Part shown: piece after piece, positions 24,548 to 33,210 of the stretch
How the letters are laid out: each line of letters begins with the position of its first letter
Position numbering within the stretch: position 1 is the first letter of the stretch
Source: Pontiellaceae bacterium B1224
GTDB taxonomy: Bacteria; Verrucomicrobiota; Kiritimatiellia; Kiritimatiellales; Pontiellaceae
Direction: 5' to 3'
Assembly: GCA_029432815.1 (NCBI GenBank)
Contig: JAROBA010000016.1
Span: forward strand, 1-64,000
DNA length: 64,000 bases
Made by a program: the position numbers and the translations under genes
The notes under the pieces: model-generated
What the model was told of the DNA's origin: nothing
What the model saw: the letters and a program-made list of their open reading frames with translations, nothing else
Database searches by the model: none

Positions 24548-24809
24548 TGGTCCGAAAGAAACAACACCAAAATGGTTTCATTTCTTGGTTAAGTCGATCA
24601 GAATACATATTATATCTTTTATAAATTATCCTAACAATTGCTTAATAAATGTCGAATTTCTAAAGAGATGATTCAATTAAAGTTTCGGAAGAGACTGAAG
24701 ATCACCAACGAGTGACCCCCTCTATTTCTAGAGGCCTTTATATGCAACCTGAATAAGCACGAGTTCAAAGAACTGTTAATAACCCCCCCCAATCCGTAGG
24801 AGGAAATCC
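24548..24809 (+). promoter_or_regulatory. Leader and promoter region of sulfatase operon
   Basis: An AT-rich stretch (24600-24680), a small hairpin with arms CCTCTA and TAGAGG (24719-24734), and RBS GGAGG shortly before the start codon. No convincing -35/-10 pair could be fixed by eye. Confidence 0.4.
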
Positions 24810-26483
24810 ATGAAAAGTACTGCATCAAAAATAATTGCCGGTGTTTTTACAACGGCGATGGTTCTGGCTGGCACAGCCCAGGCAGCTGATAAACCCAATA
24901 TCCTGTTTATTGTGTCCGATGACACCGGCTACGGCGATCTTGGTCCGTATGGCGGCGGTGAGGGACGCGGCATGCCCACCCCGAACATCGACAAGATGGC
25001 GGCAGAAGGCATGACCTTTTTCTCGTTCTATGCACAACCGAGCTGCACGCCGGGACGGGCGGCCATGCAAACCGGCCGCATCCCCAATCGCAGCGGGATG
25101 ACCACCGTGGCGTTTCAGGGGCAGGGCGGCGGACTGCCCGCCGCGGAATGGACGCTGGCTTCTGTATTGAAGCAGGCGGGCTATAAAACGTACTTCACCG
25201 GAAAGTGGCATTTGGGCGAAGCCGATTTCGCGCTGCCGAACGCGCAGGGCTATGACGAAATGAAATACTGTGGGCTCTATCACTTGAACGCCTATACCTA
25301 CGCGGACCCCACCTGGTTCCCGGATATGGACCCCGAGCTGCGGGATATGTTCATGGAGGTTACGACTGGCGCACTCTCTGGTAAAGCCGGCGAAACAGCG
25401 GTCGAAGACTTCAAGATCAATGGACAGTATGTTGATAAACCCAATGAAAATGTCACGCTGGAGGGCGTCAACTATCCGAACGGGGTCGTCGGTATTCCGT
25501 TCTTCGACGGGTATGTCGAAAAGGCCACGCTTGGGTTTCTTGAAGACGCGGCCAAAGATAAAGACCAGCCCTTCTTCATCAACGTCAACTTCATGAAAGT
25601 GCATCAGCCGAACCTGCCTGCTCCGGAGTTTGAGCATAAATCGCTCTCCAAATCCAAATATGCCGATTCCGTCGTCGAGCTCGACACCCGCATCGGCCGG
25701 ATTATGGACAAACTCGAAGCACTCGGCATGGCGGAAAACACACTGGTTTTCTACACCACCGACAACGGCGCATGGCAGGATGTTTATCCGGATGCCGGCT
25801 ACACCCCGTTCCGCGGAACCAAAGGCACGGTCCGTGAAGGCGGAAACCGCGTGCCGGCCATTGCGCTCTGGCCGGGTAAAATCAAACCCGGTATGAAAAA
25901 CCACGACATTCTCGGCGGCCTTGACCTCATGGCCACCTTCGCTTCCGTGGCCGGGCTTGAACTGCCGAAAAAGGATCGCGAAGGCGAGCCGATCATTTTC
26001 GACAGCTACGACATGACGCCCGTTCTGACCGGCACTGGCGAAAGCGGACGTAACACCTGGTTCTATTTTACTGAAAATGAACTGACACCCGGCGCAGCTC
26101 GTATGGGTAACTACAAAGCGCTGTTCAATCTGCGCGGCGACAACGGTGCAACCACCGGCGGGCTCGCTGTGGATTCCAATCTCGGCTGGAAAGGGGCTGA
26201 AAAATATGTCGCCACCGTTCCGCAGGTGTTCGATCTCTGGGCCGATCCGCAGGAACGCTACGACATCTTCATGAACAACTTCACGGAACGCACCTGGATC
26301 ATGGTGCCGATTAGTGAGTCCATCAAAGATCTCATGAAAACCTACGTTGAATACCCGCCGCGTAAACTGCAGAGCGAAACGTACACCGGTCCAATCACCA
26401 TTACCGGCTATCAGCGCTTTAAGTATGTGCGCGATTCGCTGGAAAAAGACGGCATCAGCATTCCGATTCCAACGGGTAACTAA
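24810..26483 (+). CDS. Type I (Cys-type) sulfatase, exported
   Basis: A 557-aa arylsulfatase-like enzyme with signal peptide (cleavage after AQA, residue 25). The metal-binding motif is ILFIVSDDTGYGDLG (residues 31-45), and the formylglycine motif C-T-P-G-R puts the modified cysteine at residue 79. GKWHLGE (about 131) and TTDNGAW are further active-site motifs. The Cys-type core needs a formylglycine-generating enzyme encoded elsewhere. It probably removes sulfate from an aryl or glycan substrate in the periplasm. The C-terminus (YVEYPPRKLQSETY) is of the long arylsulfatase type. It is followed by a HAD phosphatase gene, a frequent pairing. Confidence 0.95.
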   Translation: MKSTASKIIAGVFTTAMVLAGTAQAADKPNILFIVSDDTGYGDLGPYGGGEGRGMPTPNIDKMAAEGMTFFSFYAQPSCTPGRAAMQTGRIPNRSGMTTVAFQGQGGGLPAAEWTLASVLKQAGYKTYFTGKWHLGEADFALPNAQGYDEMKYCGLYHLNAYTYADPTWFPDMDPELRDMFMEVTTGALSGKAGETAVEDFKINGQYVDKPNENVTLEGVNYPNGVVGIPFFDGYVEKATLGFLEDAAKDKDQPFFINVNFMKVHQPNLPAPEFEHKSLSKSKYADSVVELDTRIGRIMDKLEALGMAENTLVFYTTDNGAWQDVYPDAGYTPFRGTKGTVREGGNRVPAIALWPGKIKPGMKNHDILGGLDLMATFASVAGLELPKKDREGEPIIFDSYDMTPVLTGTGESGRNTWFYFTENELTPGAARMGNYKALFNLRGDNGATTGGLAVDSNLGWKGAEKYVATVPQVFDLWADPQERYDIFMNNFTERTWIMVPISESIKDLMKTYVEYPPRKLQSETYTGPITITGYQRFKYVRDSLEKDGISIPIPTGN

Positions 26484-26495
26484 TCGTTTTATCTG

Positions 26496-26519
26496 CGGGC
26501 CGCCTCTCGCGGGGCGGCC
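26496..26519 (+). repeat. GC-rich hairpin between sulfatase and HAD genes
   Basis: Arms GGGCCGCC and GGCGGCCC around a short loop, with no T run. It may protect the sulfatase mRNA 3' end or attenuate transcription into the next gene. Confidence 0.6.
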
Positions 26520-26552
26520 CCAACGTGCCTTAAATAAAAAAAGGAACTCAGC

Positions 26553-27557
26553 ATGAAGGCTGAACGAACATTTCCCGGTTTCTGTGCGGCAGCAATCGTA
26601 CTCGCATCGGCAACCGCTTTTGCCGGCGGAAGAACGTCGGCCGATCCTCTGCCGTCGTGGAACGATTCGACCAACAAAAGCGCCATTATCAGCTTTGTTG
26701 AAAAAGTAACCACTGAAGGCTCTGCCGACTTTGTTCCCGCTCCGGAACGCATCGCCACCTTCGATAATGACGGAACGCTCTGGGTGGAATACCCGATGTA
26801 TACGCAGGCGCTCTTTGCCTTCGACCGCATCAAAGCCCTGGCCCCGCAGCATCCCGAATGGAAAACCACGCAACCTTTTCAGGCCGTGCTCGAAGACGAC
26901 ATGCAAACCGTTGCGGCCTCGGGCATGGAAGGGCTGATGGAAATCGTGATGGCCAGCCATGCCGGCATGACCGCCACCGAATTTGAGCAGGAAGTCACCA
27001 GCTGGCTGGCAACCACCAAACAATCCCGGTTCGACCGCCTGTACACCGAACTGATTTATCAGCCTCAGCTCGAACTGCTCGACTATCTGCGCGCGAACGG
27101 TTTCAAAACATTCATTGTTTCCGGCGGCGGCATCGATTTCATGCGGCCCATGACCGAAAAGGCCTACGGCATTCCGCCGGAGCAGGTCGTTGGATCCAGT
27201 ATTGTTTCCGAATTCCGAATGAAAGATGGCAAAGCGGAAATCGTCCGGCTGCCGAAGATCAACTTTATCGACGACAAAGCCGGCAAACCGGTCGGCATCT
27301 ATAACTACATCGGCCGCCGCCCCATTCTGGCCTTCGGCAATTCAGACAGCGATATGCAGATGATCGAATACACCATGGCCGGCGACGGACTGCGCATGGG
27401 CCTCTTTGTGCACCACACCGATGCCGACCGCGAATATGCCTACGACCGCAAAAGCCACGTCGGCACGCTCGACAAAGCCCTCGATCAAGCCGCTTCCAAA
27501 GGTTGGAACATCGTCAGCATGAAAACCGACTGGAACACCATCTTCCCCGCAGAATAA
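26553..27557 (+). CDS. Exported HAD-superfamily phosphatase
   Basis: A 334-aa protein with a signal peptide (to about residue 24) and HAD motif I as DNDGT (TFDNDGTLWVE, residues 67-77), motif II near IVSGGG, and motif IV as GNSDSD. These secreted HAD proteins are often next to sulfatases; the substrate is unknown and may be a phosphorylated organic molecule. It is separated from the sulfatase by a hairpin and shares its operon. A palindrome at 27494 encodes SKGWN. Confidence 0.88.
   Translation: MKAERTFPGFCAAAIVLASATAFAGGRTSADPLPSWNDSTNKSAIISFVEKVTTEGSADFVPAPERIATFDNDGTLWVEYPMYTQALFAFDRIKALAPQHPEWKTTQPFQAVLEDDMQTVAASGMEGLMEIVMASHAGMTATEFEQEVTSWLATTKQSRFDRLYTELIYQPQLELLDYLRANGFKTFIVSGGGIDFMRPMTEKAYGIPPEQVVGSSIVSEFRMKDGKAEIVRLPKINFIDDKAGKPVGIYNYIGRRPILAFGNSDSDMQMIEYTMAGDGLRMGLFVHHTDADREYAYDRKSHVGTLDKALDQAASKGWNIVSMKTDWNTIFPAE
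27494..27508. repeat. 15-bp palindrome TTCCAAAGGTTGGAA
   Basis: Exact copy near the 3' end of the HAD phosphatase gene. Confidence 0.9.
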
Positions 27558-27658
27558 CGAAGGGCCGGTGCCATCTGCGGCTGGCCCGCCTCGTTGCCCT
27601 CAACACCGCCCGCACGGCGGAAGAAGCGCAAGGCCGCATCCGCTACCTCAGCTCCGAG

Positions 27659-27673
27659 TTCCAATGTCTGGAA
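27659..27673. repeat. 15-bp palindrome TTCCAATGTCTGGAA
   Basis: Exact copy in the 190-bp convergent gap between the HAD and cardiolipin synthase genes. The gap shows protein-like composition on both strands but no complete gene. Confidence 0.85.
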
Positions 27674-27748
27674 GAAAATCAGGTCGAGCTGAACGTCCGT
27701 GGGCGTCATCGCTGCCCGACCAAGTGCGCGCATTGCAATGGGCCCTCG

Positions 27749-29170
27749 TCACTGAACGGGAGAGGTGAGCCTCGCCAGGCGGACGGCGAGTCTGAATCCA
27801 AATGATTTCCGATCGTATTCGCCGGGTTCCATTTTTCGGGCCTTTTCAAAGTCGGTCAGGAACATCTGCTCGATCTGTTTGGCGAAATCCGGATCGGAAA
27901 TCAGCGTTGTAATCTCAAAATTCAGGCGGAATGAGCGGTTGTCAAAATTTGCGGTTCCCACGGTGGCCAGATGATCATCAATCAGCATGGACTTTTCATG
28001 AAGGAATCCATCTTCATAGCGATAGAACTGCACGCCGGTTTTGCCTGCTTCATCCAAATAGGAATAGGCGGCGAGGTAGACGGCCAAATGGTCCGGCATG
28101 TCCGGAATCAGAATGCGTACATCGACGCCCCGCAGTCCGGCCAGCTGCAACGCGGCCAGAGTGGCATCGTCCGGAACAAAATAGGGACTGGCGATCCAGA
28201 TGCGTTTTTCTGCGTTGTTTATTGCATGCAGAAACATGAGCGAGGCGGTCTCAAGAGGATCGGCCGGTCCGGACGGAATGATGAGTACTTTTTTATTTTC
28301 CGTGTCTGAAGGTGCCGGTTCCCAGTTCAAATCATATAAATGTTCATCGGCCGCCCAGTACCAGTCTTCCGCAAAAGAGAGCTGGGCGGCCAGTGTGGCG
28401 GGCCCGATGATTCGCACATGCGTATCGCGCCAATGCCCGAACTTCGGATCCAGTCCCAGATATTCATCGCCGACATTGTGCCCGCCGATCCAGGCTGTGT
28501 GTCCATCCACCACGACGATTTTCCGGTGGTTCCGGAAATTCAGCTGGAAGCGGTTGCCCTTGCCTTTGCGTGTGTTGAACGGGTGAATCCGGCATCCGGC
28601 ATCCGTCAGCTCTTTTACATAGATTTTTGAAAGCTTGTTGCTGCCGACTTCATCGTAAACAAAATACACATCGACGCCTTCGGAAAGTTTGGCCAGCAGA
28701 TGGTTTTTAATCCGGGTGCCAAGACCGTCGTCTTTCACAATGAAGAACTGGAACAGAATATAGTCCTGCGCGGAATCGATCCCTTTCACAATGCTGTCAA
28801 AGGTTGCGTCGCCGTCGATCAGGAGATCGACTTCATTGCGATCGGTGGAAGGCAGGTTGGCCAGTGCCTGCGCGGCCTCGGCCGCCCCGCTTATTTCTGA
28901 ATCCAGCGCCGCGTAGGATTTGAGGGCATGTTTGATTTCTGAAAATTTTTCGCGAACCATTTCATTCTCAGTGGTGCGCAGGCTGACATAGCCTTCAAAA
29001 TGACTTCGCCCGAGAAACCAGTAGGCCGGCACGGCTACATACGGGCAGGTATTCAGCGAAATCGCCCAGGCAATGGAACCCTGCGATGTGCGTGCCGTCA
29101 TCACGGCAAAGATAGAGGATATAAATCCCATCAGATGAAATAGAATCGTTACCGCCAGCAAGATCGTCAT
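27749..29170 (-). CDS. Cardiolipin synthase (phospholipase D family)
   Basis: A 473-aa membrane protein: two N-terminal transmembrane helices (about 4-22 and 38-56) and two HKD motifs, HRKIVVVD (about 216) and HEKSMLID (about 394). It condenses two phosphatidylglycerol molecules to cardiolipin. It is last in a likely minus-strand run with marC, cbpM and cbpA, separated by small gaps. Bacterial Cls length is typical (470-490). The gene name clsA is not assigned because several paralogues exist. Confidence 0.93.
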   Translation of the reverse strand: MTILLAVTILFHLMGFISSIFAVMTARTSQGSIAWAISLNTCPYVAVPAYWFLGRSHFEGYVSLRTTENEMVREKFSEIKHALKSYAALDSEISGAAEAAQALANLPSTDRNEVDLLIDGDATFDSIVKGIDSAQDYILFQFFIVKDDGLGTRIKNHLLAKLSEGVDVYFVYDEVGSNKLSKIYVKELTDAGCRIHPFNTRKGKGNRFQLNFRNHRKIVVVDGHTAWIGGHNVGDEYLGLDPKFGHWRDTHVRIIGPATLAAQLSFAEDWYWAADEHLYDLNWEPAPSDTENKKVLIIPSGPADPLETASLMFLHAINNAEKRIWIASPYFVPDDATLAALQLAGLRGVDVRILIPDMPDHLAVYLAAYSYLDEAGKTGVQFYRYEDGFLHEKSMLIDDHLATVGTANFDNRSFRLNFEITTLISDPDFAKQIEQMFLTDFEKARKMEPGEYDRKSFGFRLAVRLARLTSPVQ

Positions 29171-29220
29171 TTTTTTCTCCTCTTCATTAGCGCTTCTCAG
29201 AACGAGGCCGGGAATTTATA

Positions 29221-29823
29221 TTAAGAAGGGCTGATAAAGAAGAATTGTTTAATCCCGGTCAGTACAAATTGAAGGCCCATCGAAATGAGGATCAGGCCGA
29301 GAAAACGGGTGATCACCTGCTGGCTTCCGTTTTTGTTGCCCCCTGAGGGAGCCAGTGCGGCGATCAGCATCACGATCCAGGTGATGGCCACGGCCAGCAG
29401 CACGCCGGCAAGTGTAATCACGGGCGGCCAGGACGTATCATGCGCAGCGGAAAGGGCCACCACCGTTGCAATGGTGCCGGGGCTGGCAGCGAACATGATG
29501 ATGTTTGAAATCGTATCTTCAGGGGGCGTCTCGGCATTCGGCGATGCGGGTTTGGGTGAAAACATGGAAAACCCGATCGAGGCAATAATTACGCCGCCGA
29601 CAATCTGAAAGGCTTCAACAGAAATGCCGAAGGCTTGAAGGACGGAGCGGCCGATCAATGCCGATAGCAGCAGGATCGCCAGTACGGAAAGGGAGATCTT
29701 CGTGGCATCGAGAAGTCGCTCTTTTTTGGTGTGGCCTTTGTCGATGCTGAGCAGCATGACGGTGCAAATGGTCGGATTAATTACGGCCAGCAGGGTGATC
29801 ATGGTTTTAACGATATCGTGCAT
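29221..29823 (-). CDS. MarC-family integral membrane protein
   Basis: A 200-aa protein with six transmembrane helices, and motifs AVINPTICTVML (13-24) and SPGTIATVVALSA (about 112), typical of the MarC family. Members are sometimes linked to antibiotic resistance, but function is unproven. The start at 29823 is chosen at the hydrophobic N-terminus; the longer frame to 29943 would include an unlikely hydrophilic extension overlapping cbpM. Confidence 0.82.
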   Translation of the reverse strand: MHDIVKTMITLLAVINPTICTVMLLSIDKGHTKKERLLDATKISLSVLAILLLSALIGRSVLQAFGISVEAFQIVGGVIIASIGFSMFSPKPASPNAETPPEDTISNIIMFAASPGTIATVVALSAAHDTSWPPVITLAGVLLAVAITWIVMLIAALAPSGGNKNGSQQVITRFLGLILISMGLQFVLTGIKQFFFISPS

Positions 29824-29884
29824 TTTGTACCTTTTGTTATATCGGGATGTTGAGGGAACACCGTGTTCCGCGCCGTTTGCCCTT

Positions 29885-30199
29885 TCAGCGCCGGTTGTGA
29901 AGCGCTTCCAGCTGGGCAATTCGTTCCAACAGTTGAAGGGCAAGGGCCGCTCCTGGCATATTCACCCGCAGATCATGCAGCAGGTGTTTAACCGTACGGA
30001 CTTTATCCCGTTCCAAATAGGTAAAGCGCCAGCTGCTGATGTGTTTTCCTTTCGGTTCAAGAATACCTTCATTCACCATTTCGAGAATCAATGAAGCGGG
30101 CACCTTACAGATTCTGCAGAGCTGCATCAGTGTCAGTTCCTCTTCGTCGTCGAGCAGTCGTCCGTCCTGTAGTTTCACGATACTGTATTTAACCGACAT
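29885..30199 (-). CDS. cbpM: Chaperone modulator CbpM
   Basis: A 104-aa protein with a MerR-like helical N-terminus (LTLMQLCRICKVPASLILEMVNEGILEP, residues 23-50) and a C-terminal coiled coil. CbpM binds the J domain of CbpA and inhibits it. It is 14 bp downstream of the cbpA gene, the classical arrangement. Confidence 0.9.
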   Translation of the reverse strand: MSVKYSIVKLQDGRLLDDEEELTLMQLCRICKVPASLILEMVNEGILEPKGKHISSWRFTYLERDKVRTVKHLLHDLRVNMPGAALALQLLERIAQLEALHNRR

Positions 30200-30213
30200 A
30201 TGTAGCTCCTCGT

Positions 30214-31167
30214 TTAATTCCCGAAACCGGGCCGGGGGTTAAAGTTCAGTTCCTGCATCTGTTCGTAGAGCCTGGTGGTTTTTTCATCATTGGCCGGGGG
30301 AAGAACAATCTGAAATTCAACATAGAGATCCCCAGGGGATTTGGAGGGAATACCTTTACCCTTGAGCTTCATCTTTTTTCCGCCGGTCGATCCCTTGGGA
30401 ATGCTAAGCTTAATGGTACCCGCCGGGGTCGGCACATTCACCTTGGCACCGAGTGCTGCTTCCCACGGCGCGAGGGGCAGGGTCATATAAACATCGGATG
30501 CTTCCACCTCGTACAGTTTATGCGGGTCGATCTGAATGGTGATATACATATCACCCGCTGCTCCGCCATTATGGCCGGGACCGCCCTGGCCCTTCAGGCG
30601 AATCTTTCCACCCTTTTTGATGCCCTTCGGAATTTTTACGTTGAGGGTTTTCTTTTTGTATTCAACTGTACCGTTCGCAGTGACTTCCGGAGTCTGGAAG
30701 GTGATGGTGCGGGAGGTGCCGGTATAGGCGTCTTCGAGCGGAATCGAAATGGAAGTATCTACGTCTTCGCCCTGCTGCTGAAAGGTATGCCGGCTGCCGC
30801 GACGTCCGGCGCCACCGAACATGGATTCAAAAAAGTCGCTGTAGTCGCCGCCGCCGAAATCAAATCCACCACCGCCGAATCCGCCGGCGTGCCCTTGCTG
30901 CGCGTACTGCCGATAGTTCTGCCGATAGTTCTGCTGTTGCTTTCCGGCTTTCCAGTCCGATCCGTATTGATCGTAGGCTTTGCGTTTCTCCGGATCTTTC
31001 AGTACTTCATAAGCTTCGCCGATATCCTTGAATTTCTGATCGGCACCGGTTTCGGTATTCACATCCGGGTGATATTTCCGTGCAAGCTTGCGGTATTGTT
31101 TTTTCAGATCGTCTGCGGTGACGCCCTTATCAACGTCCAGAATTTTATAGTAATCTTTGTATTCCAT
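30214..31167 (-). CDS. cbpA: DnaJ-type co-chaperone CbpA
   Basis: A 317-aa protein: J domain (residues 1-70) with HPD motif (YHPDVN), a Gly/Phe-rich and Gln-rich linker (about 75-125), no zinc finger, and two DnaJ C-terminal domains ending NFNPRPGFGN. It works with DnaK on misfolded proteins and is controlled by CbpM downstream. The upstream region (31168-31496) has no obvious heat-shock element but contains a 23-bp palindrome. Confidence 0.95.
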   Translation of the reverse strand: MEYKDYYKILDVDKGVTADDLKKQYRKLARKYHPDVNTETGADQKFKDIGEAYEVLKDPEKRKAYDQYGSDWKAGKQQQNYRQNYRQYAQQGHAGGFGGGGFDFGGGDYSDFFESMFGGAGRRGSRHTFQQQGEDVDTSISIPLEDAYTGTSRTITFQTPEVTANGTVEYKKKTLNVKIPKGIKKGGKIRLKGQGGPGHNGGAAGDMYITIQIDPHKLYEVEASDVYMTLPLAPWEAALGAKVNVPTPAGTIKLSIPKGSTGGKKMKLKGKGIPSKSPGDLYVEFQIVLPPANDEKTTRLYEQMQELNFNPRPGFGN

Positions 31168-31496
31168 ATCAGCTCCTGCAAAATGATCTGTCTAGCACCG
31201 GGGAAAGTATAAACTTCTGTTTTTCGGATTGAACACTTCCAATTTTATTTTTCCACAGAGACGCAAAGCCACGGAACATAGGAGTTCTCAACGCCAGCGT
31301 AGCGGGTGGGGGTCAGCATGACGGATGACTTTAAAGCGATGTTTAAATGAGTGAACAACATACACACACCTTAACCAAAGAATTTCCCGTAGGCTATTGT
31401 ATAGTACCTTGCAGGTACTATAATGTTACCAATCTGACAACGGTTCCAGACATGGGCGAAATTTAGTGCAGGACGCCCATGTTCGTGGAACGAATA
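31168..31496. other. Intergenic region with dispersed-repeat fragment
   Basis: Holds a dispersed-repeat-like stretch (31251-31275, CCACAGAGACGCAAAGCCACG) and a degenerate 15-mer palindrome at 31444. Also the long palindrome listed next. No gene seen. Confidence 0.5.
31400..31422. promoter_or_regulatory. 23-bp palindrome (possible operator)
   Basis: Arms TATAGTACCT and AGGTACTATA are perfect around TGC. The position, 230 bp upstream of cbpA and 75 bp downstream of the lipoprotein stop, does not show which gene it serves. It could be a repressor-type operator or a hairpin; there is no T run. Confidence 0.4.
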
Positions 31497-32024
31497 TCAG
31501 CGTACGCCGATATGTAGGGCGGATGCATTCACAATGAAGGCGTCCGGTGTGGAGTTGGCCGCCACTTCGCCTTGAACCGTCACGCGGCTTAGCTCCGCCA
31601 ACCCTTCAACCCCTTTGAGTCCGGTGCGGATCGGCTTTCCATCTTCAGCCAGCACCTGAATCGTTGCCGTTCCTGCCATTCGAACACCGGCGGGATCACA
31701 GCAGGCATCCCACGGCGTTTTACATCCGTCGGCATGGTCTAAATCGCACGGCGTCAGCGTGCCTTCATCACCCAGCACAAAGACGCCCCGGCCTTCCACA
31801 AACGGATGGTTCACGCCCATGATCAATCCAGTCAGTACCACCTCGTCCCCGGCTTTGAATTGGGTTCGTGCTTCGGGAATCGCCACCGGAGTTCCGGCAA
31901 TTGGATCCGCAACAAATACCGCCGGCATTTCAACGTCTACGATCTCGCTACTCTGTTCTTCTTTACTGCATCCGGCCATCAATATAACGCCCGCCAACAT
32001 GCCAATCATCATTTTTATTTTCAT
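31497..32024 (-). CDS. Lipoprotein at the end of the ABC exporter operon
   Basis: A 175-aa protein with lipobox VILMAGC (Cys19) and a domain rich in short beta strands, with a Cys-containing loop (CDLDHADGCKTPWDACCDPAG). OB-fold-like character (KAGDEVVLTGLIMGVNHPFVEGR). RBS GGAG is 7 bp upstream of the start at 32024. It lies 32 bp downstream of the permease gene, so it is the last gene of the exporter operon. Function unknown; possibly a periplasmic accessory factor. Confidence 0.7.
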   Translation of the reverse strand: MKIKMMIGMLAGVILMAGCSKEEQSSEIVDVEMPAVFVADPIAGTPVAIPEARTQFKAGDEVVLTGLIMGVNHPFVEGRGVFVLGDEGTLTPCDLDHADGCKTPWDACCDPAGVRMAGTATIQVLAEDGKPIRTGLKGVEGLAELSRVTVQGEVAANSTPDAFIVNASALHIGVR

Positions 32025-32056
32025 CGTATACTCCATTCTATTTTTCATTAACACCA

Positions 32057-33208
32057 TCATCCCGCCGACCGCAACGCACTCGGCAAAGGCGGCAGGAGGC
32101 AGCGCAGCCCCGGCGGTATGGCGCCAACCAGGCCCAGCCCTAATCCCGTCATTAATCCCGCCATCGCCACCGAGGGCGAAACACTCAGAATAAAACTGCC
32201 GATCGAAAACGAAACGGCGATTCCATCCAGCAAACCAATCGCGACAAACGAAGCCACCAGCGCGCCGCACAGCGTCGTGATTGTTGATTCCTGCACCAGC
32301 GAAAACAGGATCGCACGTCGCCCGAAACCAATCGCCTGCAACGTGGCGATTTCCCGAATGCGCGGGGCGAACGCGGCATAGAGCGTATTCAATCCGCCCA
32401 GCAACGCGCCGGTTGCAATGAGCAGCGCCGTCATCCAGGTCATGCCGCGGATCGGGGCATAAAACGCCGCAATCTTGGCAAAATAATCACTCTCCCGCAG
32501 CGCGGCCAATTCGAGATCCAGCCGCTGTTTGGTGAACAGGTCAATGTCTTCAAACTCGCCCGTATCCAACCGCAGCACCACGCAGCTCAGATGTTCGCGA
32601 AGACTCATGGATCGCAGATCATTCAGATCCATCCAGATCTCCGATTCCATCACCGTGCCCGGTGCCGCAAAAATGCCGGCAATGGTCATCGGAGTGCCTT
32701 CAACCCAAATTTCCGCGCCGGGCTGCAGCGCTTCTTCCGGCAGGCCGAGCCGGCGCCAGGCCAGCCGCCCGACCATCACCTGGCCGGGCCGGACATAGTG
32801 CCCCGCCTGGACCGAAACACCCTGATGCACCAGCAGCGCCCGGGGCGTTACGCCCCGCATAAAGGCCTGTTTCCGGTCATTGGAATCAATGGCAATGAAC
32901 GACATCTGATGAATCTCCGGTGAAACCGCGCGAACATCCACCTGCTTTTCAAGGCCGGTAATACTCGATTCCGCAATCCCGGCGGTACGGTCGGATATTT
33001 CGCTCCGCAGCACACTCTCTTCACTGCCGGCTCCCAGCAGAATGATATTTTTTGCAGAGCCTGAAGCCGACAGCACGCCAACCATTCCGTTATTGATGGC
33101 CGCGGCAATCATTACCATCAGCACAACCAAACCGCTGCCCAGCACCGCCTGCAGCAGGCGGGCCGGGTCGCGCATTAAATTTCGTATCGCATATCCAAAA
33201 GGCAGCAT
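32057..33208 (-). CDS. ABC transporter permease (FtsX/MacB-like)
   Basis: A 383-aa permease: one N-terminal helix (about 16-38), a long periplasmic domain (about 45-255) and three helices in the C-terminal 130 residues with the FtsX-type core (ALLIATGALLGGLNTLYAAFAPRIREIATLQAIGF). It is paired with the permease at 33211 and the ATPase at 34371. MacB-type exporters use mechanotransmission to move substrate in the periplasm; the substrate is unknown. Confidence 0.9.
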   Translation of the reverse strand: MLPFGYAIRNLMRDPARLLQAVLGSGLVVLMVMIAAAINNGMVGVLSASGSAKNIILLGAGSEESVLRSEISDRTAGIAESSITGLEKQVDVRAVSPEIHQMSFIAIDSNDRKQAFMRGVTPRALLVHQGVSVQAGHYVRPGQVMVGRLAWRRLGLPEEALQPGAEIWVEGTPMTIAGIFAAPGTVMESEIWMDLNDLRSMSLREHLSCVVLRLDTGEFEDIDLFTKQRLDLELAALRESDYFAKIAAFYAPIRGMTWMTALLIATGALLGGLNTLYAAFAPRIREIATLQAIGFGRRAILFSLVQESTITTLCGALVASFVAIGLLDGIAVSFSIGSFILSVSPSVAMAGLMTGLGLGLVGAIPPGLRCLLPPLPSALRSAG

Positions 33209-33210
33209 CG

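Noticed and set aside
24825-27023. Very long frame opposite to the sulfatase and HAD genes
   Set aside because: It is a mirror of a GC-rich coding frame; both sense genes have clear active-site motifs and start signals.
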